A DNA stretch of 64,000 bases from Anaerolineae bacterium. Lineage in GTDB: Bacteria; Chloroflexota; Anaerolineae; Aggregatilineales; Aggregatilineaceae. Within the stretch, counting starts at the first letter, position 1. Every line of letters starts with the position of its first letter. The notes under the pieces were generated by a model, which saw only the letters and a program-made list of their open reading frames with translations, was not told the origin of the DNA and ran no database searches. The translations under genes and the position numbers were made by a program. The stretch lies in the NCBI GenBank assembly GCA_027494015.1, contig JAOSJP010000034.1, positions 1 through 64,000 on the forward strand. The letters are read 5' to 3'. Shown here one piece after another: positions 40,697 through 49,760 of the stretch.

Positions 40697-42125
40697 CTAA
40701 TACCGCTCTCTGAGAGTTTTGAGCTGCGTCGGGTTGGTGATCACGTCTTTGTCCGCGTGCAGGCTGAAGGCGGCTTCTTCGCTCATCACCGGGCCGTCCG
40801 CCGCGCGCACCAGGTCTACGATGCGCCAGCCGTTGTTCACGTCGGTCTGCGTCGGCACGTGACCGATGGTGGCGTAGCCCTGCGTCCAGCCCGCCGCGTC
40901 GTAGAAGGCGTAGCGGCTGCCGTGGGTAGACTCCAGGCCGAGCGCGTCGCTCAGCCAGCCGAAGAAGCGCCCCTCGGTGGGCATCTTGACCACGCTCAGC
41001 GCGTACACGACATAGACGAGCGGCACGGCACAACCACCCCCCCCCCGCCCCGCCGCCGCGCGCCCGCCGGGCCGCACCGCGCCGCCGACGCAGCGCCCGC
41101 GCCGCCGCCAGGCCGGACAGCACGCACGTCGCCGCAATCGCTGTGGCGAAATAGCTGTCGCCCGCGCCCCACTTGCCCGCCAGGACGGTGCTGACCACCG
41201 CCGCCCCCCACCAGATCGTATACAGCGACAGCCGCGCGGCATACAGCTCGTAGAGCGCGAACAGCGCGGCGACGACGATCAGCGCGCCGTGCAACCGCAG
41301 CCATTGGCGGAACAGCCCGGTGAACTGCGCCAGATAATACTCGTTGACGTTGGCGGCGATGATGTTCGTCCACCACGCGCCGCCCGTCGCCCAGTCAATC
41401 CACAGAAACAGCCCACCAGCCGCCAGCGCGAGTCCCGCGCCCCAGATCACGGCGCGGCGCGGATTGCGCAGAAGCAGAAAGGCGAAGACGGCGGCGCACG
41501 TCACCACGGCGTGCTGCTTGGTGTAGCCGGCGGCCAGCAGGAGGAGCATTCCCCCGGCCAGCGCCCAGCGCCGCCGCCCCGCCTCGCGGATGGAGGGGGC
41601 CTGCGCGAGCACGGCGACGGCCAGCGTCTCGAACATGACCATCGTCATGTGCTGGCGAAAGAGCGGACCGACGTGATAGACGTAGTTCGACGCCAGGAAG
41701 GCCAGCCCGGCCAGAGCCGCCACGCCCCGGTGACGCTCCTCGCGGTAGACGATCCCCCCGATGGCCACCGCCGTGATCAGCGTCCCCACAAAGCCGGCCA
41801 GCCGCCCGTACCAGTACGCCGGGCCGAAGACCCAGGCGAAGGGCACCAGGATCACGTGGAACAGCGGCGGGTAGTTGCTGGCGTAGAAGGGATAGGTTTC
41901 ATTGTCGCGGTACGGCCATTCCCCCTGGCTGAACAGCATCGTGTCAACCAGCTCGAACCCCTCGCCCTGATCGTAGTCGAACGGGAAGCGCATCAGCCCG
42001 ATCGCATAGTGCACGTAGACCAGCAAGTGCCCGATCAGCAGCGCAAAGGCCAGCCCGGTCAGCAGCCAGCCGGCGAAAACCCAGGGTGAACGACCCCGAA
42101 GGCTCAAGGCGCGCCTCATCGCCAT
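40697..42125 (-). CDS. Second multi-membrane glycosyltransferase-like protein (frameshift at a C10 run)
   Basis: About 475 residues from ATG 42125. TM1 (VFAGWLLTGLAFALLIGHLL) is followed by FPFDYDQGEGFELVDTMLF, with the acidic DxD/E loop typical of GT-C proteins, then YPFYASNYPPLFHVILVPF and GLAFLASNYVYHVGPLFRQ. The frame is lost at the run of ten C at 41037-41046 and resumes with VPLVYVVYALSVVKMPTEGR, FFGWLSDALGLESTHGSRYA and TNPTQLKTLRERY. The YDQGEGF and YPPLF motifs recur in Chloroflexota membrane glycosyltransferases. It is 188 bp from the preceding GT gene and 10 bp after a small membrane protein gene, so it is probably in one operon with them. Confidence 0.75.
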
Positions 42126-42135
42126 GCCCGCCCCC

Positions 42136-42345
42136 CTACGCGGGCCTGTCGCCCAGCGGCAGCAGAGTCAGTCCTATCAGCAGCCCGGCTCCCCCTACCG
42201 CCGCGCTGAAGATTGCCGTCAGGCGCACTCCGTCCAGGGCGGTCAGCACCGCCGCCCCCAGCAGCAGCGCCGCGCCCAGGACGATCAGTGCCGCCCCCAA
42301 CTGGCGCTTGCTGACCGTGAAATCCTCGCTGAAGACCTGTCGCAT
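42136..42345 (-). CDS. Small two-helix membrane protein
   Basis: 69 residues with two hydrophobic segments (LGAALIVLGAALLLGAAVLTA and IFSAAVGGAGLLIGLTLLPLG). It is supported by a near-perfect ribosome-binding site, AAAGGAGG, 7 bases before the ATG at 42345. The stop is 10 bp before the downstream glycosyltransferase-like gene, so it probably leads that operon. No family recognised; it may be a helper subunit or a membrane-insertion partner of the enzyme. Confidence 0.65.
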   Translation of the reverse strand: MRQVFSEDFTVSKRQLGAALIVLGAALLLGAAVLTALDGVRLTAIFSAAVGGAGLLIGLTLLPLGDRPA

Positions 42346-42529
42346 AATAACCTCCTTTCCTCGCAGCGCCCATCAGTATACCGCGTCTTGCCGCGTCCGC
42401 CGGGATTCCGTATGATCGGGCGCGCAACCATCTGCCGGAACCCTGCGTATAGTTGGATGAAAGCTGACCAATCGCCGCGTGGCTGGCGACGGCGGCAGGT
42501 ACGATAGATTCCAGCCCAGGAGAAACATC

Positions 42530-43291
42530 ATGGACGACGAGGAGCGCAACACTCACGAGGAGACACCCGATGCTCCGCCCTCCGATCGCGCCGTAGAGGG
42601 AGAAGGCGAGCCAATCCCGGCGCGGCTGCGCGCAGCGGTCGCGGACCTGGCCCAACGCGCCAGTGAGGGAGAGCGCGGAGGCGAGGAGATCGTCCGTGAG
42701 TATGAAGAGCGCTATCACGGCGGAGCGCGCAGCCGGCTGGCAACGCCGGACGCCCCGATCGAGGGCGTGCGCCCTCCGGTCAAAGTCAAGCGCGCGGGTG
42801 CTGCGGGCGCTGTCAGCGAGAACGAGCGCAAATGGGCGGCGCTGGCCCACGCCAGCACGCTGCTCACGGCGCTGGTCGCCCTGGCCAGCGGCGGCCTGGG
42901 CGTGCTGCTGACCATGTTCGTCCCCCTGACCATCTACTTCTCGTTCCGCAAGCGGTCGGAGTTCGTGGCCTTCCACGCGCTGCAGGCGTTCACCATCCAG
43001 CTCATCGGCACTGTCGGCTGGCTGCCGCTGATCGTGGTCGGCACGGTGGTGGGCGTGGCGCTGCTCTTCGTCTCGATCATTCTGATTATCGTCTTGGTCG
43101 GCATTGTCCTGGCCCCGCTCGTCATCCTGGCCTACATCCTGTTCGTGCTGGTGTCCTTCCTGCTGCCTATCGGCATGGTCATCTACGCCGTGATCGCCGC
43201 CGTAGAGACCTGGAACGGCCACAACTACCGCTACCCCTACATCGCCCGCTGGGTGGATAGCCAGATGCACGCCGAAAGCTGGGGCGGGTAG
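42530..43291 (+). CDS. DUF4870 family membrane protein
   Basis: An intact 253-residue protein from ATG 42530, with AGGAG at 42518-42522. The first ~95 residues are acidic and polar. From SENERKWAALAHASTLLTAL onward it has the DUF4870 pattern: FVPLTIYFSFRKRSEFVAFHA, LQAFTIQLIGTVGWLPLI, then three further hydrophobic segments (LLFVSIILIIVLVGIVLAP and others) and the conserved NGHNYRYPYIARWVD end. Function unknown; the family is widespread as a small membrane protein. It is the first gene of the part of the window without apparent indels. Confidence 0.85.
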   Translation: MDDEERNTHEETPDAPPSDRAVEGEGEPIPARLRAAVADLAQRASEGERGGEEIVREYEERYHGGARSRLATPDAPIEGVRPPVKVKRAGAAGAVSENERKWAALAHASTLLTALVALASGGLGVLLTMFVPLTIYFSFRKRSEFVAFHALQAFTIQLIGTVGWLPLIVVGTVVGVALLFVSIILIIVLVGIVLAPLVILAYILFVLVSFLLPIGMVIYAVIAAVETWNGHNYRYPYIARWVDSQMHAESWGG

Positions 43292-43546
43292 CGAGCGACA
43301 AGCCGCTCACCCCTTCCCTTAGCTTCGCTGGGGAAGGGGCCGGGGATGGGGGGGGCGTCCCGGCAATTCTGCGGGCCGGTGCGTGCAAAAACAGCTTGTT
43401 CGTTGACCCGCCTCCTCACGCCGTGTTGCCTCTTTGCGCGGCTCTGTGCTAATCTTTGGCCGCACTTTCCACTTCACTGACTCTTTCTCGATCACACTGA
43501 GGGCACAGGCGCGGCGCAGGCCGCCTGTTTGCTGTCCGAACGGGGG

Positions 43547-45334
43547 ATGAGCGGTATGTTGAAAACGCACAACTGCGGCGAGCTGCGGGCCGAGCACGCG
43601 GGCCAACAGGTCACACTGGCGGGCTGGATTCACCGCTGGCGCGAGCACGGCGGGTTGATCTTCTGGGACCTGCGCGACCGCTGGGGCATCACCCAGGTGA
43701 CGATCAACCAGGACACAGCGCCCAGCATCCACGCCCTGGCGCACGAAGTCCGCAGCGAATGGGTCGTGCAGGTGACGGGCACCGTCATCCAGCGGCCCCC
43801 CGGCATGGAGAACACCGACCTGGCAACCGGCGCCATCGAGCTGGAAGTCTCCGCGCTGCGCGTGCTCAACCGGGCCAAGACTCCTCCCTTCTATGTCAAC
43901 AAGGACAATTCTGTGGATGAGGCGCTGCGGATGCGCTATCGCTACCTCGACCTGCGCCGCCCGGCCATGCAGCGCAACCTGGTGTTGCGTCACAACGCCA
44001 TCCGCTTCATTCGCAATTATCTGTCGGATCGCGGCTTCATCGAGATCGAGACGCCGATCCTCTTCAAGACCACCCCCGAGGGCGCGCGCGACTACCTGGT
44101 GCCCAGCCGCCTGCATCCCGGCAAGTTCTACGCCCTGCCCCAAAGCCCGCAGCAGCTCAAGCAACTGCTCATGGTCGCCGGCTACGAGCGCTACTTCCAG
44201 ATCGCGCGCTGCTTCCGCGACGAAGACCAGCGCGGCGACCGGCAGCCGGAGTTCACTCAGCTTGACCTGGAAATGAGCTTCGTCGAGCGCGAAGATGTGC
44301 TCGATCTGATCGAGGGTATGTTCACCCGCCTGGTTGAAGAAGTCTCCGACCGCACACTGGTAACGAAACCATTCCCCCGCCTCAGCTACGCCGAAGCCAT
44401 GCGGCGCTACGGCACAGACAAACCCGATCTGCGCTACGGACTGGAGATCGCCGACCTGAGCGATCTCGTGGCCGGGGCCGGTTTCCGTGTCTTCTCCGAG
44501 GCTGTCGCTGCTGGAAACCCTGTGCGAGCTATCTGCGCGCCCGGCTGCGGCGCGTACAGCCGCAAGCAGCTTGACGAGCTGGAGAGCATCGCCAAGGAGG
44601 CGGGCGCGAAGGGCCTGGCCTGGATAGCCGTCGAGGAAGGTGAGGCCGGGCCGGTGCGCTCGCCCATCGCCAAGTTCTTCAGCCCGGAGCAACTCCAAGC
44701 GATCATCGCGCGGACAGGGGCCAGACCGGGTGATCTGCTGCTCTTTGCGGCGGACTGTGAGGCCATTGTCTGCGAAGTGCTCGACGCGCTGCGCCGCGAA
44801 ATCGCCCACCGCCTGGGCCTGGACGACCCGCAAAAGGTGGCCTTCTGCTGGATCATTGACTTTCCGCTCTTCACCTGGAACGAGGACGAGCGCCGCTGGG
44901 ACCCCAGCCATCACCTGTTCACCGCGCCGATGTGGGAGGATGTCGCCCTGCTGGATAGCGACCCCGGCCAGGCGCGCGGCCAGCAGTACGACCTGGCCTG
45001 CAACGGCTACGAGATCGCGGGCGGCAGCATCCGTATCCACGACCGGGCCATCCAGGAGAAGATTTTTGGGCTGATCGGGCTGGATGTGGAGGTGGCCAAA
45101 GAGCGCTTCGGCCACATGCTGGAGGCGTTCGAGTTCGGCACGCCGCCGCACGGTGGCATCGCTCCTGGCATTGACCGGCTGGTGATGCTGCTGGCCGGGC
45201 AGCCCAACATCCGCGAGGTGATCGCCTTCCCCAAGACGCAGCAGGCTGCCGACCTGATGGCCGGCGCGCCATCCGAGGCGGAGCCAGGCCAGCTTGCCGA
45301 GCTGCATATCCGCGTCGTGGAATCTGAAGGTTGA
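43547..45334 (+). CDS. aspS: Aspartyl-tRNA synthetase, bacterial type
   Basis: An intact class IIb synthetase of 595 residues. The N-terminal OB fold binds the anticodon ([20 protein letters not shown]). Motif 2 lies in [20 protein letters not shown], motif 1 in [17 protein letters not shown], and the flipping-loop/QSPQ region is [14 protein letters not shown]. The bacterial GAD insertion spans roughly residues 290-420. Motif 3 is [13 protein letters not shown], preceded by [11 protein letters not shown] 43547 is chosen; ATG 43556 ([10 protein letters not shown]) is possible and the TTG at 43529 unlikely. Whether it is discriminating or also charges tRNA-Asn cannot be decided by eye. Confidence 0.96.
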   Translation: MSGMLKTHNCGELRAEHAGQQVTLAGWIHRWREHGGLIFWDLRDRWGITQVTINQDTAPSIHALAHEVRSEWVVQVTGTVIQRPPGMENTDLATGAIELEVSALRVLNRAKTPPFYVNKDNSVDEALRMRYRYLDLRRPAMQRNLVLRHNAIRFIRNYLSDRGFIEIETPILFKTTPEGARDYLVPSRLHPGKFYALPQSPQQLKQLLMVAGYERYFQIARCFRDEDQRGDRQPEFTQLDLEMSFVEREDVLDLIEGMFTRLVEEVSDRTLVTKPFPRLSYAEAMRRYGTDKPDLRYGLEIADLSDLVAGAGFRVFSEAVAAGNPVRAICAPGCGAYSRKQLDELESIAKEAGAKGLAWIAVEEGEAGPVRSPIAKFFSPEQLQAIIARTGARPGDLLLFAADCEAIVCEVLDALRREIAHRLGLDDPQKVAFCWIIDFPLFTWNEDERRWDPSHHLFTAPMWEDVALLDSDPGQARGQQYDLACNGYEIAGGSIRIHDRAIQEKIFGLIGLDVEVAKERFGHMLEAFEFGTPPHGGIAPGIDRLVMLLAGQPNIREVIAFPKTQQAADLMAGAPSEAEPGQLAELHIRVVESEG

Positions 45335-45354
45335 CAAGCACAGGATACCTCTCC

Positions 45355-45450
45355 TCTCTGGGGCAGGAGAGCACTGCTGAGGCGCAGAGAGCGCAGAGAA
45401 AAGAGGGCGTTAGTTCTGCTCCGCGCCCTCCGCGTCTCTGTGGTTCAGGT
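45355..45450 (+). repeat. Imperfect inverted repeat after aspS
   Basis: GAGGCGCAGAGAGCGCAGAG is followed about 35 bases later by CGCCCTCCGCGTCTCTGTGG, giving a loose palindrome of the dispersed cgcagag/ctctgcg type seen between genes in many bacteria. It may also act as a transcription end for aspS. No T run. Confidence 0.4.
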
Positions 45451-45554
45451 GTTTCGCCCCCAGCGTGAGATGTCCCCCAGGCGCAGGGCCGATTTCGCGC
45501 CCACTCACCGTCAGGTATACTGAGCGGGAGGCTTCTGGCAAAGGAGAACAGGGC

Positions 45555-45974
45555 ATGGCTGAGACATCCACGAGCATTCAGGCCACAGACAGCCTGTCGG
45601 CCAACGAATTTCGTGTCGAGATCAACGGGACGGTCGCCAGCGGCATTTTCGGCGTGAGCGGCTTGCACAGCCGCAAGGTTGATCTGGAGGGCGGGAAGCC
45701 AGTCAACCAGCCCGTGCTCATCACCAAGATGGTGCAGCGCGATCCAGACCTGCCCTTCAACGCCTGGATTCGCGAGACACTCGCCAACCCAGCGGCCAAG
45801 ATTGCCCGCCAGATAGCTATTGTGGCGCTGGATGAGGGTGTCGAGACGCGCCGTTGGGTGCTCAAAGACGCCTGGATCAGCGCGGTCGGCTATTCGGACT
45901 TCGACTCCGGCAGCGACCAGTTGATCGAGGAGCGGGTCACCGTGCAGCACAGCGGCGTCGAGGAAGTCTGGTAG
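45555..45974 (+). CDS. Phage-tail-tube-like protein (T4 gp19 family)
   Basis: An intact 139-residue protein from ATG 45555 with AAGGAG at 45541-45546. The sequence LSANEFRVEINGTVASGIFG VSG, INGT..., PVLITKMVQRDPDLPFNAW, QIAIVALDEGVETRRWVLKD, AWISAVGYSDFDSGSDQLI and the final ERVTVQHSGVEEVW match the tail-tube fold shared by T4 gp19-like proteins and by the inner tube of contractile injection systems (PF06841). Such proteins polymerise into hexameric rings that form the tube. No sheath, baseplate, spike or ATPase gene is present in this window, so the gene is isolated, with only two unknown genes downstream. Confidence 0.75.
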   Translation: MAETSTSIQATDSLSANEFRVEINGTVASGIFGVSGLHSRKVDLEGGKPVNQPVLITKMVQRDPDLPFNAWIRETLANPAAKIARQIAIVALDEGVETRRWVLKDAWISAVGYSDFDSGSDQLIEERVTVQHSGVEEVW

Positions 45975-46114
45975 GCCGCGCCGCCTGGTGCCCTGGAACT
46001 GACCAGCGCCCGCCCGCCTCGTGGCTGGGTGGTGTGGTTTGTGCGCCTGGACACGGGGCGCGAGACCGCCGATTGGCGTTGCGGTTCAGAGAATCTCGCC
46101 CCCGCGCGGGATTT

Positions 46115-46128
46115 GTATGGTATCATAC
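46115..46128 (+). promoter_or_regulatory. GTATG-GTAT-CATAC inverted repeat upstream of unknown gene
   Basis: A perfect 5-bp inverted repeat with a 4-base spacer, AT-rich relative to its surroundings, ends 38 bp before the ATG at 46167. It may be an operator or part of a promoter (TATCAT/CATACT resemble -10 hexamers). Confidence 0.3.
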
Positions 46129-46166
46129 TGCCGGATCTCGTAGGCTGCAGGAGGCGAATACAGTTC

Positions 46167-46568
46167 ATGGCGACCAACGCGAGCACCTGGTTCTACAGCG
46201 AGCCGGAGCACAAGCCGTATCTGATTGAGGAACGAGTCAACCACACCTTCTGGAGCAACCGCATCACGTCCCTTCACCTGGCGTGCACGCACAGCGAGCC
46301 GCCATTTGGCATGGCAGGTGAATGGCGCTCCACCCCGCTGGCCATCGAATGGGTGCCCGGCGACTACCTGACCCTCACCACACGCTCCGCCGAAGACATC
46401 ACGCCGCTGCTGCTGGGCATCAAGGAGATTCTCGGCTTCGCGCCGACCATCTCTTATGTGGACCCGGAAGGCGACACGGTCACTCAGTGGTACGCCACCG
46501 ATGTCGAGGGGCGCATCCAGAACATCCAGGGCAACCCGAACTTCCGCCAGATCAAGCGGTACAAGTGA
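46167..46568 (+). CDS. Hypothetical protein
   Basis: An intact 133-residue soluble protein from ATG 46167, with AGGAGG at 46149-46154 (a long 12-base gap). It begins STWFYSEPEHKPYLIEERV, then TFWSNRITSLHLACTHSEP, AIEWVPGDYLTLTTRSAED, ITPLLLGIKEILGFAPTISY and GNPNFRQIKRYK. No signal peptide, membrane helix or recognisable motif. It reads as a compact alpha/beta protein. It follows the tail-tube-like gene by 193 bp and precedes a helical unknown gene by 35 bp, so the three may belong together. Confidence 0.65.
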   Translation: MATNASTWFYSEPEHKPYLIEERVNHTFWSNRITSLHLACTHSEPPFGMAGEWRSTPLAIEWVPGDYLTLTTRSAEDITPLLLGIKEILGFAPTISYVDPEGDTVTQWYATDVEGRIQNIQGNPNFRQIKRYK

Positions 46569-46602
46569 CCGTCCGGCAAAGGGAGTTGTGAGGCGCAATC
46601 AC

Positions 46603-47199
46603 ATGAGCACCCCCCCGCCTAAGCTCGCGTTCAACCTGGAGCGCGACGTGCGCGTTCTGGCGGCGATGGCCTCCAGCCTGACCCCCTATCTCTACGAAGA
46701 CGAGCTATACGGGTATCTGGCTGGCGACCTGCCTAAACTGACTCTGGGCGGGCTGTTGCTGCGCCTGCACCGGCTGACCTGCCTGGAAGACTCGCTCAGC
46801 GCCGGGCAGCAGACGCTGCTCCACGATGCGCGCATCAACCTGGAGGCAGAACGCGCCAACTGGTCTGTTCACTTTGAGAACAAGGTCAGGCGCGAACTGC
46901 GAGCGCGACTGGAAGCGCTGGAGCTTTTCGTGCGCGAGTGCGACGAAGACGCGCAGCCTTGTGTGGCCTACTATCCGGCCCAGGCCGAAAAGCGCACCAT
47001 CATCCACCACCTGGCCGAGGAAGCCAGCGAACTCGAAATCCTGGAAGATGATCTGCGCGCCCGCATCCGGCAGGTGGACCAGAAGCTGCACGCGCTGCTG
47101 CGCAAAGGCGAGTTCATCACCGACGAAGTGCTCAAACCCGCCTATCCCCCGGACGTGTTCTGGTGGCTGTACGCCTACGTCCCCGAACCCGGCACCTGA
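46603..47199 (+). CDS. Hypothetical helical protein
   Basis: An intact 198-residue protein from ATG 46603. It is largely alpha-helical and charged: VRVLAAMASSLTPYLYEDE, LLLRLHRLTCLEDSLSAGQ, a coiled-coil stretch around LEAERANWSVHFENKVRRE, and LAEEASELEILEDDLRARI running into RQVDQKLHALLRKGEF. It ends with an aromatic-rich segment, VFWWLYAYVPEP. No membrane anchor and no known family. It is 35 bp behind the previous hypothetical gene, hence probably co-transcribed. Confidence 0.65.
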   Translation: MSTPPPKLAFNLERDVRVLAAMASSLTPYLYEDELYGYLAGDLPKLTLGGLLLRLHRLTCLEDSLSAGQQTLLHDARINLEAERANWSVHFENKVRRELRARLEALELFVRECDEDAQPCVAYYPAQAEKRTIIHHLAEEASELEILEDDLRARIRQVDQKLHALLRKGEFITDEVLKPAYPPDVFWWLYAYVPEPGT

Positions 47200-47285
47200 G
47201 CGCCCGCAGCCATTCCCCCAAATCAATGCAGCCGGACGATTGCTCCGGCTGCTGCGTTTCCTGGTGCCAGGCGCGCGACCCAAGC

Positions 47286-48017
47286 CTACCAGCCATGCTC
47301 CAGGCGCGCGATTAACCGCTCCGGCATGTCCAGGTGGCGCATCTTGTCCTGTGTGACGGTGATCGGGTACGGGACGCGCCGGTACTCAAAAATGGCGTCC
47401 TGGACGTGCAGAATGCCGTAGGAAGCATCCTTAATCGAGTCGCGCGGCTGGCCCACGCTGCCGGGGTTGATGATCAGGCGGTGCCCGTTCAGGTTCTTCG
47501 GCTGGCGATAGGTGGGCTGCAATGCTTCCGTGTCGCCCTGGTCGTCGGTCAGTTGGTAGATCACCGGCGTGTGCGTGTGCCCCACGAAGCAGTATGGCGT
47601 CTCAAAATGGGGGAAGTTCAGGGCGGCGATGAGGGGATCGAGGATGTACTCCCATACCGGCTCGCGCGGGCTGCCATGTGCCAGCGTGTACTCGCCGAGC
47701 ACGAACGTAGTGGGCAGCGCCGCCAGATAGGCCAGGTTGTCGGGCGTGAGCGTGTCGCGCGTCCAGGTGACAGCGCGGCGCGCGTCCGCATTGAACGTGC
47801 GAATATCCAGGCGAGCCAGTGCCGCCCAGTCGTGGTTCCCGGCCAGGCACAGGTGCGGCATACCGCGCAACAGATCGCAGCACTCATTGGGATCGGGGCC
47901 GTACCCCACCACGTCGCCCAGGCACCAGACGAAATCCCAGTCTCCCTGGGCATCCTGCAGAACCGCCTCGAAGGCAGCGAGATTGGCGTGAATGTCGGAG
48001 ATAATTAGAACGCGCAT
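47286..48017 (-). CDS. Calcineurin-like metallophosphoesterase (YfcE/MJ0936-type)
   Basis: An intact 243-residue cytoplasmic hydrolase from ATG 48017, with GAGGA upstream; ATG 48029 would add four residues. Metal-binding motifs are in order: ISDIHAN (D-x-H), LGDVVGYGPDPNEC (GD), GNHD (GNHD), then LAHGSPRE and FVGHTHTP (GH-x-H). The final segment, PGSVGQPRD, is typical of the YfcE/ApaH-like group that cleaves phosphodiesters or nucleotides. Physiological substrate unknown. It converges with the unknown helical gene. Confidence 0.92.
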   Translation of the reverse strand: MRVLIISDIHANLAAFEAVLQDAQGDWDFVWCLGDVVGYGPDPNECCDLLRGMPHLCLAGNHDWAALARLDIRTFNADARRAVTWTRDTLTPDNLAYLAALPTTFVLGEYTLAHGSPREPVWEYILDPLIAALNFPHFETPYCFVGHTHTPVIYQLTDDQGDTEALQPTYRQPKNLNGHRLIINPGSVGQPRDSIKDASYGILHVQDAIFEYRRVPYPITVTQDKMRHLDMPERLIARLEHGW

Positions 48018-48469
48018 GAAAGTCCTCATCGGCTGGCGAAACACGCAGAGACTATAGCACGACTCCCTGGCGCTGGCGAATAGGCCCCGTGGCGCTGGCG
48101 AGGTGGGTTGTCGAAGGCCCCCCGACCCTTCCCCCAGCAAAGCCAGGGGGGGGGCGGCGCGATCGTCCCCCTCAGCTTCGCTGGAGGGGGATTGAGGGGG
48201 AGGCCTTCAGTCCCGGTTTTGCGCCCCGCAAGTGGGATGCGAGAAATTTCGCGTTCTCAGGGGCGCAACGCCCCTACGGGGGCGCCGCCGCCCTCGCACT
48301 TTGACAGGTCACGACCACGATGCTAGGATCATCACGGCGCGCGCAATGGGACGTCATGCTTGCTACCGGGGGGTACACGCACTCGCCGGTCTTTTTTTGC
48401 TGGCGGAGCAACCAGCGTGGAGGGAGCGCATGTGCTTCCACAGAGCGCCGCGCTGCGGAGCCATAAGTC
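48018..48469 (+). other. Intergenic region with palindromes
   Basis: No gene. It contains G/C-rich inverted repeats: CCCTCAGCTTCGCTGGAGGG near 48170 (the AGCTTCGCT loop also occurs near 43320) and AGGGGCG-CAA-CGCCCCT at 48259-48275, related to the palindromes after sucD. The rest, up to the TPR gene, has no clear promoter. Confidence 0.45.
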
Positions 48470-49750
48470 ATGTACATCCGTCGGGATCGGTCCAATCTCC
48501 ACTTCGGTCGCCAGGCGCGGCGACGCGGCAGCCGGATGCTGCTGGTCTTCTGGGCAGTAGCGATGATGCTGGTGATCGGCGTCATCTGGCGCTTCGACAG
48601 CGTCCAGAAGTGGGTGCTGGCCGGCGTTGGGGCGCAGCCCACGCCGACGCTCGACGCCATCACCCAGGCGCAGTTGGGCGAGCGCGCCTACCTGGTCGGC
48701 GACATCGAGCGCGCCATCGTCCATTACGGCGAAGCGGTGCGCCTGATGCCGAACGATATGGACATCCTCTTTGAGTACGGTCGGATGCTGGTTTACCGCA
48801 GCTACGCAGGGCGCAGTTATCGCTTCCGCGCGGAACAGGCGTTGGAGGTGGCTGAGCAAGCGGTCGAGACAGACCCCAACAACGCGCGCGCCCAGGCGTT
48901 GCTCTGCCTGGCCCTGCTGGAAAACGGTCGCCCGGAAGAGGCCATCGCCGCCGGGTTGCGCGCAGAACAGCTCGCCCCGGACTACGCCGAGGCGCGCGCC
49001 TATTTGTCAATGGCCTATCGCGGCGCGGGACGCCCCAACCAGGCTTTCCAGAAAGCGGACGAAGCCGTTCAGTTGGACGGGAACAGCCTGGATGCCCGCC
49101 GCGCGCTGGCCCTGGGCCTGGCCTTCGTCGGCCAGTTCGACGCGGCCATCCAGCAGTACGAGCGCGCCATCCAGATTCACCCGCGCTTCGATGCGCTCTA
49201 TTTCGAGCTGGCGGTGTACTACAAGGCCCAGGACAACTACGAGGCAGCCATCGCCGCCTACGACCAGGTGCTGGCGATGGAGCCAGATAATGTCAAGGCG
49301 TACACGCGCAAGTGCGAGACCTATTTCGGAATGCGCGAGGACGCGCTGGCCCAGGAAGCGTGCGAGCAGGCCATTCAGCTTGACCCGGCCTACCCCGAAG
49401 CGCACCGGCAGCTTGGCATGGTGCGCTACACAAGCCGCAACTACGAAGGGTCCATCGAGTCCTTCGAGACCTGCGCGCGGCTGCAGCAGGAGCAGGGCAT
49501 CCCTCTGCCGGAGCGCGAGACGGCCTGCTACTACCTGCGCGGCCTGGCCTGGGCGCTGCTGGCGCGCTGCGATCAGGCGTGGCCGGTACTCCAGGACGCG
49601 CTGCAAATGAACCCCGCCGAGAACATCAAAGGGTTCATCAATGAGGGGCTGATGCTCTGCGTGAACTACGACGAGAACTACGACATCAGCGAGATTCCCA
49701 CGCCCGTGCCAACGGCAGTCCCACCGCCAGAGCCAATCGGCGTGTTCTAG
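48470..49750 (+). CDS. Membrane-anchored TPR protein, copy 1
   Basis: An intact 426-residue protein. A basic N-terminus and one membrane helix (MLLVFWAVAMMLVIGVIWRF) are followed by a PTPT spacer and about eight TPR units, e.g. GERAYLVGDIERAIVHYGEA, ARAQALLCLALLENGRPEEA, QIHPRFDALYFELAVYYKAQ and VLAMEPDNVKAYTRKCETYF. A Pro/Thr tail closes it (IPTPVPTAVPPPEP). The topology is one helix with TPRs outside, acting as a scaffold; no partner known. The next gene, 11 bp on, encodes a paralogue with the same plan. Confidence 0.85.
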   Translation: MYIRRDRSNLHFGRQARRRGSRMLLVFWAVAMMLVIGVIWRFDSVQKWVLAGVGAQPTPTLDAITQAQLGERAYLVGDIERAIVHYGEAVRLMPNDMDILFEYGRMLVYRSYAGRSYRFRAEQALEVAEQAVETDPNNARAQALLCLALLENGRPEEAIAAGLRAEQLAPDYAEARAYLSMAYRGAGRPNQAFQKADEAVQLDGNSLDARRALALGLAFVGQFDAAIQQYERAIQIHPRFDALYFELAVYYKAQDNYEAAIAAYDQVLAMEPDNVKAYTRKCETYFGMREDALAQEACEQAIQLDPAYPEAHRQLGMVRYTSRNYEGSIESFETCARLQQEQGIPLPERETACYYLRGLAWALLARCDQAWPVLQDALQMNPAENIKGFINEGLMLCVNYDENYDISEIPTPVPTAVPPPEPIGVF

Positions 49751-49760
49751 GGCAGCACCC

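Noticed and set aside
41037..41046. Programmed frameshifting at the C10 run in a glycosyltransferase-like gene
   Set aside because: Many neighbouring genes have similar indels in ordinary G/C runs, so sequencing error is the simpler explanation; no stimulatory structure was evident.
43440..43546. Possible attenuator or T-box in front of aspS
   Set aside because: A CAGGCG.../...CGCCTG hairpin is present near 43506-43527, but there is no GGUGG-ACCGCG box, specifier loop or T run.
43319..45337. A 672-codon minus-strand frame opposite aspS
   Set aside because: The plus strand holds a full aspartyl-tRNA synthetase with all class II motifs; the antisense frame is a composition effect.
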